This document shows, piece by piece, positions 7,192 to 16,292 of a DNA stretch of 64,000 bases; position 1 is the stretch's first letter; each line of letters starts with the position of its first letter. Origin of the DNA: Paenibacillus algicola (GTDB lineage Bacteria; Bacillota; Bacilli; Paenibacillales; Paenibacillaceae). The position numbers were made by a program, and so were the translations under genes. The stretch is from contig NZ_CP040396.1 in the NCBI RefSeq assembly GCF_005577435.1, positions 1,546,501-1,610,500 on the forward strand, in the 5' to 3' direction. The notes under the pieces are model-generated. The model had not been told where the DNA came from and searched no databases. It was given only the letters and a program-made list of their open reading frames with translations.

Positions 7192-8073
7192 CTAGTACAC
7201 AATCCGTTCCCGGGCAACGAGCCGGTTGATAGCAAAGGTCACAATCAGGCATTCAATGACGAGAAACGCAGCCGACGCGCTGCCGTAGCCGAACTCGCCA
7301 ACGCGGAATGCTGAACGGTACATCATATAGGTCAAGGTATAGGTACTGGTGCCAGGGCCTCCCCCGGTCATAATGTACATATTTGCAAACGCATTCAAAC
7401 CACCGGTAATCGCGAGGACCAGACAAAATTTATACGTCTCCGCCATCAGCGGAATCGTAATTTTCCAGTGTGCGGTCCAGCGTTCGGCACCGTCAATCTT
7501 GGCTGCCTCCATATATTGCTCTGGAATGGAGCGTGCGGCGGCCAGCAGCAGGGCGAAATGATAGCCCATATACTGCCAGGCGTTCACCATGGCGATGGCA
7601 AAAATGGCCGTTTTGCTGTTGCTAAGCCAGTCCTGGCGGTAGGACAGACCGAGGGCTTCAAATATTTTGTTTATCAGTCCATACTCTCCGTTGTAAATAG
7701 CGAGCCAAAGCTGACAGACGACCGTGATCGACAGAACAACCGGAATAAAAAAGCTGATCCGCAGCAGCTTGCGGCCCTTGATCAGGCCATCCGAGATGGT
7801 CAGCGCCAGCACGGTGCCGATGCTGATCTGCAGCACGGTTAGAATAAGTGCAAAGATCAGGCCGTTGTACAGCGAGGTATAGAAGAGGCTGTCCTCAAAC
7901 ATCCGCTTGTAGTTGTCCAGAAAGATGAAGGTTCCTTCCGTGAGGCCATCCCATTCAAACAGGCTCCGGTAAAACACCTGCAGGATCGGCCAAAAGACGA
8001 GCACCGTAAACAGTAGCAGGGCGGGAGAGATGAAGAGCAGGATGGCGGTCTTGTTTCCGAGAAATTTATTCAT
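7192..8073 (-). CDS. Carbohydrate ABC transporter permease (MalF/LacF type)
   Basis: A 293-residue CUT1 permease and heterodimer partner of the next gene. The N-terminal segment LLFISPALLLFTVLVFWPILQV is the first helix. The EAA loop reads MEAAKIDGAERWTAHWKITIPLM. It also has the conserved family segment MTGGGPGTSTYTLTYMMY. A strong terminator lies between this gene and the upstream binding-protein gene, so its expression should be lower than that of the lipoprotein. The organisation binding protein, then MalF type, then MalG type is standard for Paenibacillus sugar importers. Confidence 0.92.
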   Translation of the reverse strand: MNKFLGNKTAILLFISPALLLFTVLVFWPILQVFYRSLFEWDGLTEGTFIFLDNYKRMFEDSLFYTSLYNGLIFALILTVLQISIGTVLALTISDGLIKGRKLLRISFFIPVVLSITVVCQLWLAIYNGEYGLINKIFEALGLSYRQDWLSNSKTAIFAIAMVNAWQYMGYHFALLLAAARSIPEQYMEAAKIDGAERWTAHWKITIPLMAETYKFCLVLAITGGLNAFANMYIMTGGGPGTSTYTLTYMMYRSAFRVGEFGYGSASAAFLVIECLIVTFAINRLVARERIVY

Positions 8074-8105
8074 GCAGGCTCACTCCTCTGGCGTTCAATC
8101 TGGCG

Positions 8106-8145
8106 AAAAAAATACACACCGGCCTTCTCACCTGACCGGTGTGTA
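8106..8145 (-). terminator. Intra-operon terminator between binding protein and permease genes
   Basis: On the minus strand a perfect 10-bp stem (TACACACCGG / CCGGTGTGTA) is followed by seven T residues. It lies just after the binding-protein stop codon and before the first permease. Partial read-through would give an excess of binding protein over permeases. Confidence 0.8.
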
Positions 8146-8166
8146 CATGCTTCAGGTCGACTGTAA

Positions 8167-9459
8167 TTATTTCAGAGCGCTTTCGAGGTCAGACACAAAT
8201 TGCTGTGCCGAATAACCATCCATCAGCAGGCTCTGGCTGGCATCCTCAATCGCTGCCTTGAACTTGGCATTGGAGAGGCCCCAGGCAAACGCGGTTGTGC
8301 TTGTAATGTTGGGAATGTCCTCGGACAGCGTAACCATCATCGGGTCAAACGCCTTGGCCGGCTCCATGTCAACCTTGGTGGCTACAATCGGGCTGCCCTT
8401 CTGGGTGTACTTGAACTCCGCATATTTCAGTGCCATAAAGCTCGCAACCTCGGCGGCAAGATCCTTATGCTTCGTGTTGGCCGAGACAGCGAAGCCGCCC
8501 GGGCTTCCGCCGCCGCTGAAGGCCAGCTTGTTCTGCTCATACATGGCCTGATCCGGCGCCGGGTAGTACAGGTAGCCGGCCTTGTCGCCAAGAGCCTTGG
8601 TGGAAGCCTCAATCTCCCATTGTCCGTTGACGAACATGGCTGCCTTACCCTCATGAAACAGTGCTGCGGCCTGATCATAATTCAGGTTCGTTGCGCCCTT
8701 CGGCAGCAGTCCTGCAGCGACGAGGTCGATCACATCCTGGGCTGCCTTTCCATAGGCTTCGTCGCTTGGCTTCGTCTCCCCGCTGTCAAGACCTTTAATC
8801 CCTCTTGGATCATAGCGAGTTGCAAAAATATCATACAGTGCCGTAGTGATCCACTTCTCCTTGGCAAAAATCGACATCGGCGTAATGCCTTTAGCCTGGA
8901 AGGCCTCGATGGCTGTCAGCAGCTCCGCTTTTGTAGTCGGGATCGCCACGCCGTTTTGCTCAAACAGCTCCTTGTTGTAATAAATGAGCACGAACTCGTT
9001 GCCCGCATAAGGGAAGGCATAAATATGCTCGTCATCCGCGTACAGCGTGTTCATGGCGCTCGGCTGCATGTTGTCCTTGAATTTCATCTTCTCCGCATAG
9101 TCATCAAGCTGAAGGATATTGTTGGATTTGCGGAACAGATTGATCTGATCCTGACCGGCATTGAAAATGTCCGGAAGATTGCCTGTGGCTGCATAGGACT
9201 TCAGCTTCTGTCCATCGTCCTGGGCCTGAACCTCCAGCTCCAGCTTGACGTTAGGCATCTCCTTGGCCAGCTCGGCAGCAGCATAATCGTAATATCCCTT
9301 GGTGTCTTCATCCGAGTATTGGGCGTAGATGCGAAGTGTGGTTGTCTGCTCCTGTCCGCCCGCCTCCGGCGTACCGGCGCTTTCCTTGGAGTCACTGCCG
9401 CAGGCAGTTAATCCGAATACGAGAACGGAGCTTAAAAGTACGGCCAAGCTTTTTTTCAT
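8167..9459 (-). CDS. Extracellular sugar-binding lipoprotein of the ABC importer
   Basis: A 430-residue family 1 solute-binding protein. The signal peptide MKKSLAVLLSSVLVFGLTAC gives a lipidated cysteine at residue 20, followed by a Ser/Gly/Glu-rich linker. The mature domain has features of the maltose-binding-protein class: LRIYAQYSD, YAFPYAGNEFVLIYYNKELFEQNG, FHEGKAAMFVNGQWEI and a SGGGSPGGFAVSA hinge region. ATG 9459 is preferred to the upstream TTG (9465) because its spacing from GGGAGG is better. It delivers sugar to the two permeases downstream. The neighbouring sensor kinase probably detects the same ligand. Confidence 0.93.
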   Translation of the reverse strand: MKKSLAVLLSSVLVFGLTACGSDSKESAGTPEAGGQEQTTTLRIYAQYSDEDTKGYYDYAAAELAKEMPNVKLELEVQAQDDGQKLKSYAATGNLPDIFNAGQDQINLFRKSNNILQLDDYAEKMKFKDNMQPSAMNTLYADDEHIYAFPYAGNEFVLIYYNKELFEQNGVAIPTTKAELLTAIEAFQAKGITPMSIFAKEKWITTALYDIFATRYDPRGIKGLDSGETKPSDEAYGKAAQDVIDLVAAGLLPKGATNLNYDQAAALFHEGKAAMFVNGQWEIEASTKALGDKAGYLYYPAPDQAMYEQNKLAFSGGGSPGGFAVSANTKHKDLAAEVASFMALKYAEFKYTQKGSPIVATKVDMEPAKAFDPMMVTLSEDIPNITSTTAFAWGLSNAKFKAAIEDASQSLLMDGYSAQQFVSDLESALK

Positions 9460-9499
9460 GACCAAGACCTCCCATAGACTGTGATCTGTTTATGCCTTT

Positions 9500-9529
9500 A
9501 GTATACCGGGCCCCGGCCGCTGAATTAAT
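9500..9529 (-). promoter_or_regulatory. Promoter of the sugar importer operon
   Basis: On the minus strand TATACT (9505-9500) is preceded by ATTAAT (9529-9524) with an 18-base spacer. A TTGCAAGCG sequence just upstream resembles half of a cre site, but the second half does not match. Confidence 0.45.
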
Positions 9530-9552
9530 GCACTAAACGCTTGCAATTTGGA

Positions 9553-11220
9553 TTATTCGCGCATGTAGGAGGATTTCGAATGCGGCAGATTTTCATATTC
9601 GCTCGGTGAATAGCCGAAGTATTTCTTAAAGGTTCTGCTGAAATAAGCGGGATCATGGTATCCGATTTCCTCTGCAATGTCAGACAGCCGGAGTGCCCGG
9701 TCGCTTGTCAGGAGAGAGGCGGCATGCTGCATTCGTTTTTGCAAAATATAATCCGTCACCGTCATACCATGCGTTTTCTTAAACAGTGCCCGCAGATAGC
9801 TGGAGTTAATGTACACACTGGCTGCAATATGCTCTACCTTCAGGTCCGGGTCGGTGTAATGCTGATCAATAAAAAGCTTGGCGGCTTCGGCAATTTTGCC
9901 CGATTTGGTCTTGCGGTGCAGCTGCATATACTGGTTCGCCTTGTGAAACAGGCCGATGATCCATAGCTTGGCTTCTTCCATATTGGGCTTCGTTACGATG
10001 TCGCTGTATGGGTAAAAATCTTCACCGAAGCAGTCCTCAATGGGATGTCCATTCTCGGAGACGCAGGACAGGCACAAGGAGACCAGGCTCATGCAAATGA
10101 CAAACACGTAATCGATCGTCATCTGCGCCGACTCCAGCTTCTCAAAAATCCCCTCCAGCTGATCCTGAACCTCCTCCCAGTTTCCCGCACGCATACTGAC
10201 CAGCAGCGCCTCGTGCATGCTCGGCGTCAGCAAGCCGACCGGGGACTTGCCGGCGACCGCGGCATGGGTGCTGTAATTGATAACCTGGTCATACCCCAGC
10301 ACAAATTTATGCTGCAGCGCGAGCAGCGCCTCTTTGTAGGAAAGGGAAATCTCGGCAGGTCCTTGGTGCAGCCTGCCCACGCCGATCGTAACTGTAAATT
10401 TCAAATACTTGCGGATGAGAAACTTCAGCTTCTCACAGCCCTCGACATAGTCTGCCGGCGGCGGGGCAGGGAAGGAGAGACCAAGAGAGCCTAGTCCTCC
10501 GTCACCGCTGCCGACTTCAAAGATACATACGATTCGCCCTTCCGGTCCGTTAAAGACGATATGATTGCCGGAGAACGCCATCGTCTCGCTCAAAATATTC
10601 ATCACCGCGAACTTCCACAGCTCCCGGTCACTGATCTGGCGCCATCGGGCGTTCATATTGTCAATCTCGATGCAGGCCGTCAGGAAGCGGCCGCTCTCAG
10701 GGACGGCACCCTGCTCCCGCAGGATCTCACTCAGCCGGGCCTCAGGGTCTGCGAGCTCACCGCTAACGAGCCGGTTCAGATCCACCTCGCGCCGCATGCG
10801 CCGGCTGGACTGATGCGTCTCTTTATCCTCCTGGACCTTGAGAATATCCTCTTGAATGTGCAGGAGTGTCAGCAGCAGCTCTTCTTTGGAAAAGGGCTTC
10901 AGGATATAATCCTGCACGCCCAGCTTCAGTGCTCTTCTCGCATATTCGAATTCATTATGCCCTGTTACGAGGACAATAGCGACGTGGGGACTGCGCTGCT
11001 TCAGTGCCTCGCTGAGCTGCAGGCCATCCATAAACGGCATGCTGATATCGATCAGAGCAATGTCCGGCATGGAGGACTCCGCCTGGGTCAAGGCGTCCTG
11101 GCCGTTCTTGGCAACCGCGGCAATCGTCATCCCATAGTCCTCCCAGGGCAGCAAGGTGCACAAATAATCTCGAAAAATCTGTTCATCATCCACGACCATC
11201 AGCTTGATCAAACGGTTCAT
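9553..11220 (-). CDS. YesN-type response regulator with AraC output domain
   Basis: A 555-residue regulator. The receiver domain (residues 1-125) has the acidic pair DD at 11-12, the phospho-acceptor Asp58 in LIDISMPFMDG, and the conserved lysine in YILKPFSKEE. A long middle region of unclear fold follows. The C-terminal 100 residues are a double helix-turn-helix of the AraC type (YINSSYLRALFKKTHGMTVTDYILQKRM and DIAEEIGYHDPAYFSRTFKKYFGYSPSEY). The start at 11220 overlaps the end of the kinase gene by 35 bases, so the two are translationally coupled. It should activate the importer promoter 90 bases downstream of its own stop codon when phosphorylated. Confidence 0.9.
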   Translation of the reverse strand: MNRLIKLMVVDDEQIFRDYLCTLLPWEDYGMTIAAVAKNGQDALTQAESSMPDIALIDISMPFMDGLQLSEALKQRSPHVAIVLVTGHNEFEYARRALKLGVQDYILKPFSKEELLLTLLHIQEDILKVQEDKETHQSSRRMRREVDLNRLVSGELADPEARLSEILREQGAVPESGRFLTACIEIDNMNARWRQISDRELWKFAVMNILSETMAFSGNHIVFNGPEGRIVCIFEVGSGDGGLGSLGLSFPAPPPADYVEGCEKLKFLIRKYLKFTVTIGVGRLHQGPAEISLSYKEALLALQHKFVLGYDQVINYSTHAAVAGKSPVGLLTPSMHEALLVSMRAGNWEEVQDQLEGIFEKLESAQMTIDYVFVICMSLVSLCLSCVSENGHPIEDCFGEDFYPYSDIVTKPNMEEAKLWIIGLFHKANQYMQLHRKTKSGKIAEAAKLFIDQHYTDPDLKVEHIAASVYINSSYLRALFKKTHGMTVTDYILQKRMQHAASLLTSDRALRLSDIAEEIGYHDPAYFSRTFKKYFGYSPSEYENLPHSKSSYMRE

Positions 11221-13036
11221 TCCCTTCTGTGACAGGATTCCATGCTTGGGGCAGTGAGATGCGGACCGTGGTTCCCGAGTCTGGCTGGCTTTGAATTTGC
11301 AGGCCGTACGCCGGTCCGAAGAACAGCCGAATGCGATCATTGACATTTCTCAGTCCGTAGGAGGACCCCTTGCCTGCAGCGGGAGGAGAAGCGGCGGCGG
11401 CAGGATACAGAAGCCGCTCTGCTTGGTCTGCCGGCATGCCTTTGCCATTATCCTCTACGTCGATCTGGATGACGTCTCCATTCAGATCACACCGGATATG
11501 AAGGTGTCCGCCGCCTTCCTTTTCTTTAAGTCCATGATATATGGCATTCTCAACCAGCGGCTGGATAGTCAGCTTCAGAATCGGAACCTGATAGCATTCC
11601 GGACTGATCTCGATCTCATAAGTGAATACGTCCCGGTAGCGCACATGCTGAATAGCCAGGTAATCCCGAACAATGCGGATTTCCTCCTCCAGCGTAATGA
11701 CCTCCCGGCCCTGACTCAGCGCAGCACGGTAGAAGTCCGCCAGCGCCTTGGTTGTATACTGCACCTCTCTCATCCGGTTCATCTGGGAAAGGGCATAAAT
11801 CACATCCAGAGTATTGTACAAAAAATGCGGCTTGATCTGGGCCTGAATCAGTGCCAGCTCCACTTCACGCTTTTTCTTCTGCTCCTGCATCACATTGCGC
11901 AGAAGCTCCTTGATCCGGCGCCGCATTTGATTAAAGCCGAGGACAAAGTAGCCAAGCTCATCGCGTGACTTGACCTCCAGCTGGACATCCAGATGCCCCT
12001 CCTGAAATCCTTTCATGCTGCGGGCCAGCTCCACGATCGGCCTGGCAATGATTTTGGACAGGAAGCCAGCTCCGAGGAGGGCGAAGAGGCTGCAGAGTGC
12101 CGCGACCGCCAGCAGTGTCCATTGCAGCTGCTCCAGTCCATTGGTCAGAGCTTGCAGGGGCGTGATGCTGACCAGCTTCCATCCCAGCTCCGGAAAGCTG
12201 CTGGCGGCGAGCAGAGAGCGCTCACCCTCTATCATTCGTGTGCTGGCCCCCTGGGGAGTTGAGCTTACCCAGGAGCGGATTTCGTCCTCCGGGATTACGG
12301 TGAGCAGAAGCTGCGGATCTGAAGCAGAAATTACCTTGCCCTGTCCATCCGAGATGAAATAGCGTCCAGACGGCTCGGCGTTCAGCTTCTGCAGCACCTC
12401 GGACAGCTGCTCCTCGCGAATGAGAAGAAAGAGCAGACCGAGAGAATCGCCGGTCTGAATGTTAATAATTTTCTTGCCCAGGGTAAGCAGGGCGGCATCC
12501 GGATCGGTCGTCAAATATTCCCGGCGCTGCATGGGCAGCCAGAAGTTAACGCCGTTCGTCTTCATGACGCTGCGGTATGCATCCTGGCTCTGGATGCTGA
12601 GGCTGCGATGCTCCAGCTCCGGATGGGTCCCATACACCTTGCCTCCGGCATCAATAAATACGATGGAGTCTACATCTGGAAATACGAGCAGCGCGAGGCT
12701 TAGCTGCGTGTTAATCGCGTTGTAACGTCCCAGCTCATTCTGGCCCGATTTCCGCCCCTCCTCCAGCACCCGGTTCAGGTTTAAGGCCAGCATGTTGGCG
12801 GCGCTGGCGGTATTGCGAAGCATGCCGTCAATTCGACTGATCGTCAATGCTGAATTTTGCGTAAAGCTCTGGGTTGACTTGCTGATGATGGCACTGGAGT
12901 AGATCGTATTGGCAGTATAACCGACGATCAGGAGCGGGAGCAGCAGCAGGGGAAGATAGACCAGCATAATTTTGGTCCGTATTTTCCGATTGCTAAACCA
13001 TTGCCGGAGCTGCAGGGCTTTTTTATATAATCTCAT
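11186..13036 (-). CDS. YesM-type sensor histidine kinase
   Basis: A 616-residue membrane kinase with the start taken at ATG 13036; codons further upstream are open and a start there is possible. TM1 lies near residues 24-42 (IMLVYLPLLLLPLLIVGY). An extracytoplasmic Cache-like sensor follows, then TM2 (LLAVAALCSLFALLGAGFL), a HAMP linker, and the LytS/YesM histidine motif QIKPHFLYNTLDVIYAL with His404. The ATPase domain has NAIYHGLKEK, DNGKGMP and SYGLRNVNDRIRL. It forms a pair with the overlapping response-regulator gene and likely senses an extracellular carbohydrate or the ligand-loaded binding protein. A consensus cre site precedes the gene. Confidence 0.9.
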   Translation of the reverse strand: MRLYKKALQLRQWFSNRKIRTKIMLVYLPLLLLPLLIVGYTANTIYSSAIISKSTQSFTQNSALTISRIDGMLRNTASAANMLALNLNRVLEEGRKSGQNELGRYNAINTQLSLALLVFPDVDSIVFIDAGGKVYGTHPELEHRSLSIQSQDAYRSVMKTNGVNFWLPMQRREYLTTDPDAALLTLGKKIINIQTGDSLGLLFLLIREEQLSEVLQKLNAEPSGRYFISDGQGKVISASDPQLLLTVIPEDEIRSWVSSTPQGASTRMIEGERSLLAASSFPELGWKLVSITPLQALTNGLEQLQWTLLAVAALCSLFALLGAGFLSKIIARPIVELARSMKGFQEGHLDVQLEVKSRDELGYFVLGFNQMRRRIKELLRNVMQEQKKKREVELALIQAQIKPHFLYNTLDVIYALSQMNRMREVQYTTKALADFYRAALSQGREVITLEEEIRIVRDYLAIQHVRYRDVFTYEIEISPECYQVPILKLTIQPLVENAIYHGLKEKEGGGHLHIRCDLNGDVIQIDVEDNGKGMPADQAERLLYPAAAASPPAAGKGSSYGLRNVNDRIRLFFGPAYGLQIQSQPDSGTTVRISLPQAWNPVTEGNEPFDQADGRG

Positions 13037-13089
13037 TAGGGAGAGCCTCACTTTCTTCAAGCAGCCTGATGAAGACAGCATCCACTTAA

Positions 13090-13104
13090 TTGTAAGCGTA
13101 ATCA
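13090..13104 (-). promoter_or_regulatory. Catabolite-responsive element (CcpA site) upstream of the kinase gene
   Basis: TTGTAAGCGTAATCA matches every position of the cre consensus WTGNAANCGNWWNCA. It lies about 54 bases before the kinase start codon, where CcpA would repress transcription in glucose. Confidence 0.65.
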
Positions 13105-13202
13105 AGGATAAGCGGAATAACAGGCCAAAGTCATTCGCAGCTGCTCTATACCAGCAGGCAGCTGCGTCGTCATGAGGTCTGTGCTCCCTTTCTGCCAGCG
13201 GA

Positions 13203-14207
13203 TCAGGATCTGAAGATGACCTGTCCTTGAATCAGGCGCTTCTCCGGCTGTGCCGCCGGATGCTGGATACGCCATAGCAGCTGGTCAACGGCTCTCTGGC
13301 CGAGGGTTTCCTGATCCACCCGGACGGTTGCCTTCAAAGCCGGAAAAGCGTGAGTTTGATCAAAGCCGGTAAAGACGCATTCCTCCAGTCCCTCCATGGA
13401 GAGGCTGCGCAGTGCATCCAGGGTATAAGCAGCGTAGAAATCATTCACGCATACGAGCACCTCGGGCAGTTCGTGCTGACGGAATACCTCCTCCAGCAGC
13501 TGAGGGAATGATGACAAATCTGCGGAGAGCAGCTCCGGGATCTGTTCCTGCTTCAGCCCCAGCTCCTCCACTGTCGTGCGAAAGCTTAGCCAGCGTTCCC
13601 GGTAGCTCTGCGCTTCAGAGGAGAAGCCGATGAATTGAAATGAGGTGTAGCCTCTTTCTGTCATGCCTCTCACGAGGGTCTCCATCGCGGACCAATTGTC
13701 TGTAAAGATATGATCACACGAAATGTGCGGATCCACATGATCTACCATAACCAGAGGAAGGTGAAAGCGCTGAACCTCCCGCAGCGCGGAGGTGGAGATG
13801 TTGCCAATCGTGATGACTCCCGTGATCGCTTTCGGGTGGAGCAGGGAGTCCAGAGAATCACCGCTTACATCGGTCAAGGTCAACACCCGGATTGATTTCG
13901 CCTGCAGAGCTGCAGACAGCCCTTCAAACAGCGGACCCCAGTACGGTGATTCATCGTTCTGGTGCCTCAGGTTCGGAAACAGCACCAGTACGGTTCCGCC
14001 AGCAGGCAGAGCCTGATCTGTGGCAGGCCTGGCGGGAACCGGCGTCCGCATCGAAGCCGTCCGGTAGCCCATGTGCTCTGCGGTCTGAATAATAAGATCC
14101 CGAGTCTGGGGGCTGACCCCCGATTTGCCGGAAAGCGCCCGGGACACTGCATATTTGGACAGGCCTAAATGGTCTGCAATGTTTTGAATTGTGATTTTGC
14201 TGCGCAT
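13203..14207 (-). CDS. LacI-family transcriptional regulator
   Basis: A 334-residue repressor. The N-terminal helix-turn-helix KITIQNIADHLGLSKYAVSR and the hinge helix region (LSGKSGVSPQTRDLIIQTAEHMGY) are clear. A periplasmic-binding-protein-like ligand domain follows, with VTGVITIGN-like and VFTGFDQTHAFPALKATVRVD segments. Start ATG 14207 lies behind ACGGAGG; a short in-frame extension to 14222 lacks a ribosome binding site. It follows the AraC-type gene by 60 bases and probably shares its transcript. The target is likely the sugar module around it; two cre/LacI-like operators occur in the window. Confidence 0.9.
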   Translation of the reverse strand: MRSKITIQNIADHLGLSKYAVSRALSGKSGVSPQTRDLIIQTAEHMGYRTASMRTPVPARPATDQALPAGGTVLVLFPNLRHQNDESPYWGPLFEGLSAALQAKSIRVLTLTDVSGDSLDSLLHPKAITGVITIGNISTSALREVQRFHLPLVMVDHVDPHISCDHIFTDNWSAMETLVRGMTERGYTSFQFIGFSSEAQSYRERWLSFRTTVEELGLKQEQIPELLSADLSSFPQLLEEVFRQHELPEVLVCVNDFYAAYTLDALRSLSMEGLEECVFTGFDQTHAFPALKATVRVDQETLGQRAVDQLLWRIQHPAAQPEKRLIQGQVIFRS

Positions 14208-14267
14208 AACAACCTCCGTCAAGCTTTAATGATGATGCTTTCATGTCATGGCGATATAGCAGCGGCA

Positions 14268-15161
14268 CTACGTAGACCCCTGTTTTCTTCGAAACTCTGA
14301 AGGGGACAAACCGGTAAACCGCTTGAAAAAAATACTGAACGTATGAATGGACGAAAAACACAGCTCCTCCGCAATTTCCGTCACCGGCTTGGTAGAGTGC
14401 AGCAGCTCATGCCTTGCTTTGTCCAGGCAGAGCAGCCGGATATAAGAGGCCAGCGGCATACCGGCTGCCTGCCGGAACTCCCGGGATAAGTGGGAGCGGC
14501 TAATATTAAACTGTGTAGCAAGCTCCTCAGGGGAGTGGTCATAGCGTATTTCCGCATGCAGGTAGTCAAGCGTTTGAATGACTGCAGGGTGCAGGGGACC
14601 CGGCTGAGAAATGCCGGTCGCCGGGTCCGGATTCCGGCATAAACGCAGCAGGATAATTAGCAGCTGCTGCAGCAGGGCGCCGGCCATTTCTCGATCGAGC
14701 AGCTGCGGCTCTTTCATTTCCGTAAACAATTGCTCAAAGAGAGCTCTCATGCTGCCGGTGGCATCCTTTGCGACCCGGCCAGGCCCAAGATGAATCAGCT
14801 CGCGCTGGAGCGCGGGGAGCAGGGACGGCTTAAATCCTAAATAATAAAGAGTAAAGGGCGACTGCTCTTCGGCAAGACCATAGTGTGCTTCTCCCGGCTT
14901 GGTGATCAAAAACTCACCGTGGTCCATCCGATACAGCGTGTTGTCGATAATGTAAGAGCTGCTTCCACGGACTACATAGCACAGCTCGTAATGATCATGA
15001 GAATGCACAGCCGTATGCCAGTTCTGCTTGTGATTGATGCCAATATAGTAAATGAGGCTTTCAGTGCCGTACGGCAGCTCCAGACGGTATTCTGTATCAC
15101 TCTGCAGCATCTGGCGGACCGCCGGCTTGGGATGCTGTAAGGTAGGCCCCTTCACATTCAT
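14268..15161 (-). CDS. AraC-family regulator with cupin sensor
   Basis: A 297-residue regulator starting at ATG 15161 behind GGAGAAGGGGG. The N-terminal cupin is visible in HSHDHYELCYVVRGSSSYIIDN and in FLITKPGEAHYG. The C-terminal domain has two helix-turn-helix motifs: LATQFNISRSHLSREFRQAAG, and IAEELCFSSIHTFSIFFKRFTGLSPSEFRR. It is divergent from the PhyH-type dioxygenase gene, with 134 bases between them, and is the obvious candidate to control it. It also leads into the LacI gene. The ligand is unknown, probably a sugar or sugar-derived acid. Confidence 0.9.
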   Translation of the reverse strand: MNVKGPTLQHPKPAVRQMLQSDTEYRLELPYGTESLIYYIGINHKQNWHTAVHSHDHYELCYVVRGSSSYIIDNTLYRMDHGEFLITKPGEAHYGLAEEQSPFTLYYLGFKPSLLPALQRELIHLGPGRVAKDATGSMRALFEQLFTEMKEPQLLDREMAGALLQQLLIILLRLCRNPDPATGISQPGPLHPAVIQTLDYLHAEIRYDHSPEELATQFNISRSHLSREFRQAAGMPLASYIRLLCLDKARHELLHSTKPVTEIAEELCFSSIHTFSIFFKRFTGLSPSEFRRKQGST

Positions 15162-15295
15162 TCCCCCTTCTCCTTCATCACATGATCAGCAAGTTTAAAT
15201 TTACACGTCTCTATTCTAAATACAAGTCGGTCATTGTTCAATATGATAGACCTAGATTTAAAAAACAAACCAAGTAACGACAGGAGCGTGATCTT

Positions 15296-16150
15296 ATGAA
15301 CACACGGAACGTGCTGGAGGATGTACTGCCAAAGGAACAGGATATTTCTTTTTTTGAAGAGAACGGGTACTGGCTGTCACCGGTTATTTTCTCGGATGAA
15401 GAATTGAAAGAAATGATGGAGCACCAGGACCGTTTGTATCGTGGGGAATATGAAACCGGAAGGGAGCCGGCGTCGAATTGGATTGAGGGGCGTGACCGTC
15501 CCGGGGCACTGCGCAAGACAGACAACAGCCATTGGGCTGACCTGACGCTGCGCAAGCTCGCTACCGATCCTGTCATCGGGTCCATCGCCGGTCGGTTGAT
15601 GAAGGCGGATCAGATCCGGCTGTTCCATGATCAGCTGCTGTACAAGCCGGGCCGGGGAACGGGAAAAGAGTCCGTGAATGTAGGCTGGCATCAGGATTAT
15701 GTATACTGGCAGTGCTGCAGTGAGCCGACGCTTATCACGGCCTGGGTTGCGTTTCAAGATACAGACTTATCGAATGGAAGCCTGCAGATGGTTCCTCGCA
15801 GCCACAAGTGGGGCATGCTGAACATTAATGATTTTTTTGAGCAGAATATGGAGAAGCAGGAAGAGGAGATGGAGATTCCGGAGAACGAGAGGTTTGCTCC
15901 GGTGCCGATGATCATGAAAGCGGGTCAGGTCAGCTTCCATCACGCGCTCACGATTCACGGGAGCGGAGCCAATAATTCCTCCTCGCCGCGTAAATCCATG
16001 GCGGTGCATATGATGACCGGAGACACCACCTACCGTTACAGCCCGAAAGGGGATCACCATTTTAACGCCCAGATGATGCAGGGCCGAGAAGGCGAGCGGT
16101 TTGAGGGTGACGCATGGCCGGTCATGTTCGATGCTTCAAAGGGAAATTGA
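15296..16150 (+). CDS. PhyH-family Fe(II)/2-oxoglutarate dioxygenase
   Basis: A 284-residue enzyme of the phytanoyl-CoA dioxygenase family. The metal-binding facial triad is visible: WHQDYVYW supplies His and Asp, and ALTIHGSGANNSS supplies the distal His. The following SPRKSMAVHMM carries the Arg that binds 2-oxoglutarate. Other family segments are RLFHDQLLYKPG and NGSLQMVPRSHKWG. The substrate cannot be deduced: family members hydroxylate acyl-CoAs, amino acids and small metabolites. It is the only gene on its transcript and is divergent from the AraC-type regulator, which suggests a dedicated, inducible role in the nearby carbohydrate module. Confidence 0.9.
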   Translation: MNTRNVLEDVLPKEQDISFFEENGYWLSPVIFSDEELKEMMEHQDRLYRGEYETGREPASNWIEGRDRPGALRKTDNSHWADLTLRKLATDPVIGSIAGRLMKADQIRLFHDQLLYKPGRGTGKESVNVGWHQDYVYWQCCSEPTLITAWVAFQDTDLSNGSLQMVPRSHKWGMLNINDFFEQNMEKQEEEMEIPENERFAPVPMIMKAGQVSFHHALTIHGSGANNSSSPRKSMAVHMMTGDTTYRYSPKGDHHFNAQMMQGREGERFEGDAWPVMFDASKGN

Positions 16151-16257
16151 TGATCCAATCCTTCAGCTGCGGTCTTCTTTCGCTAGGTTTGTGTTATGTA
16201 TGTGTCAAATAATCTGACTTTTAAAAGTATTATGTTAAATTAAATAACATGAATGCG

Positions 16258-16286
16258 TTGATATTTGCTGGATCTCTGCATATAAT
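16258..16286 (+). promoter_or_regulatory. Strong sigma-A promoter of an orphan transcript
   Basis: TTGATA at 16258-16263 and a perfect TATAAT at 16281-16286 are separated by exactly 17 bases. No coding sequence starts downstream on this strand before the terminator at 16512-16566. Confidence 0.75.
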
Positions 16287-16292
16287 GATCAT

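Noticed and set aside
8200..9411. 403-codon open frame antisense to the sugar-binding lipoprotein gene
   Set aside because: It mirrors the codon pattern of the real gene, has no ribosome binding site and no recognisable domain; the minus-strand frame has a signal peptide and family motifs.
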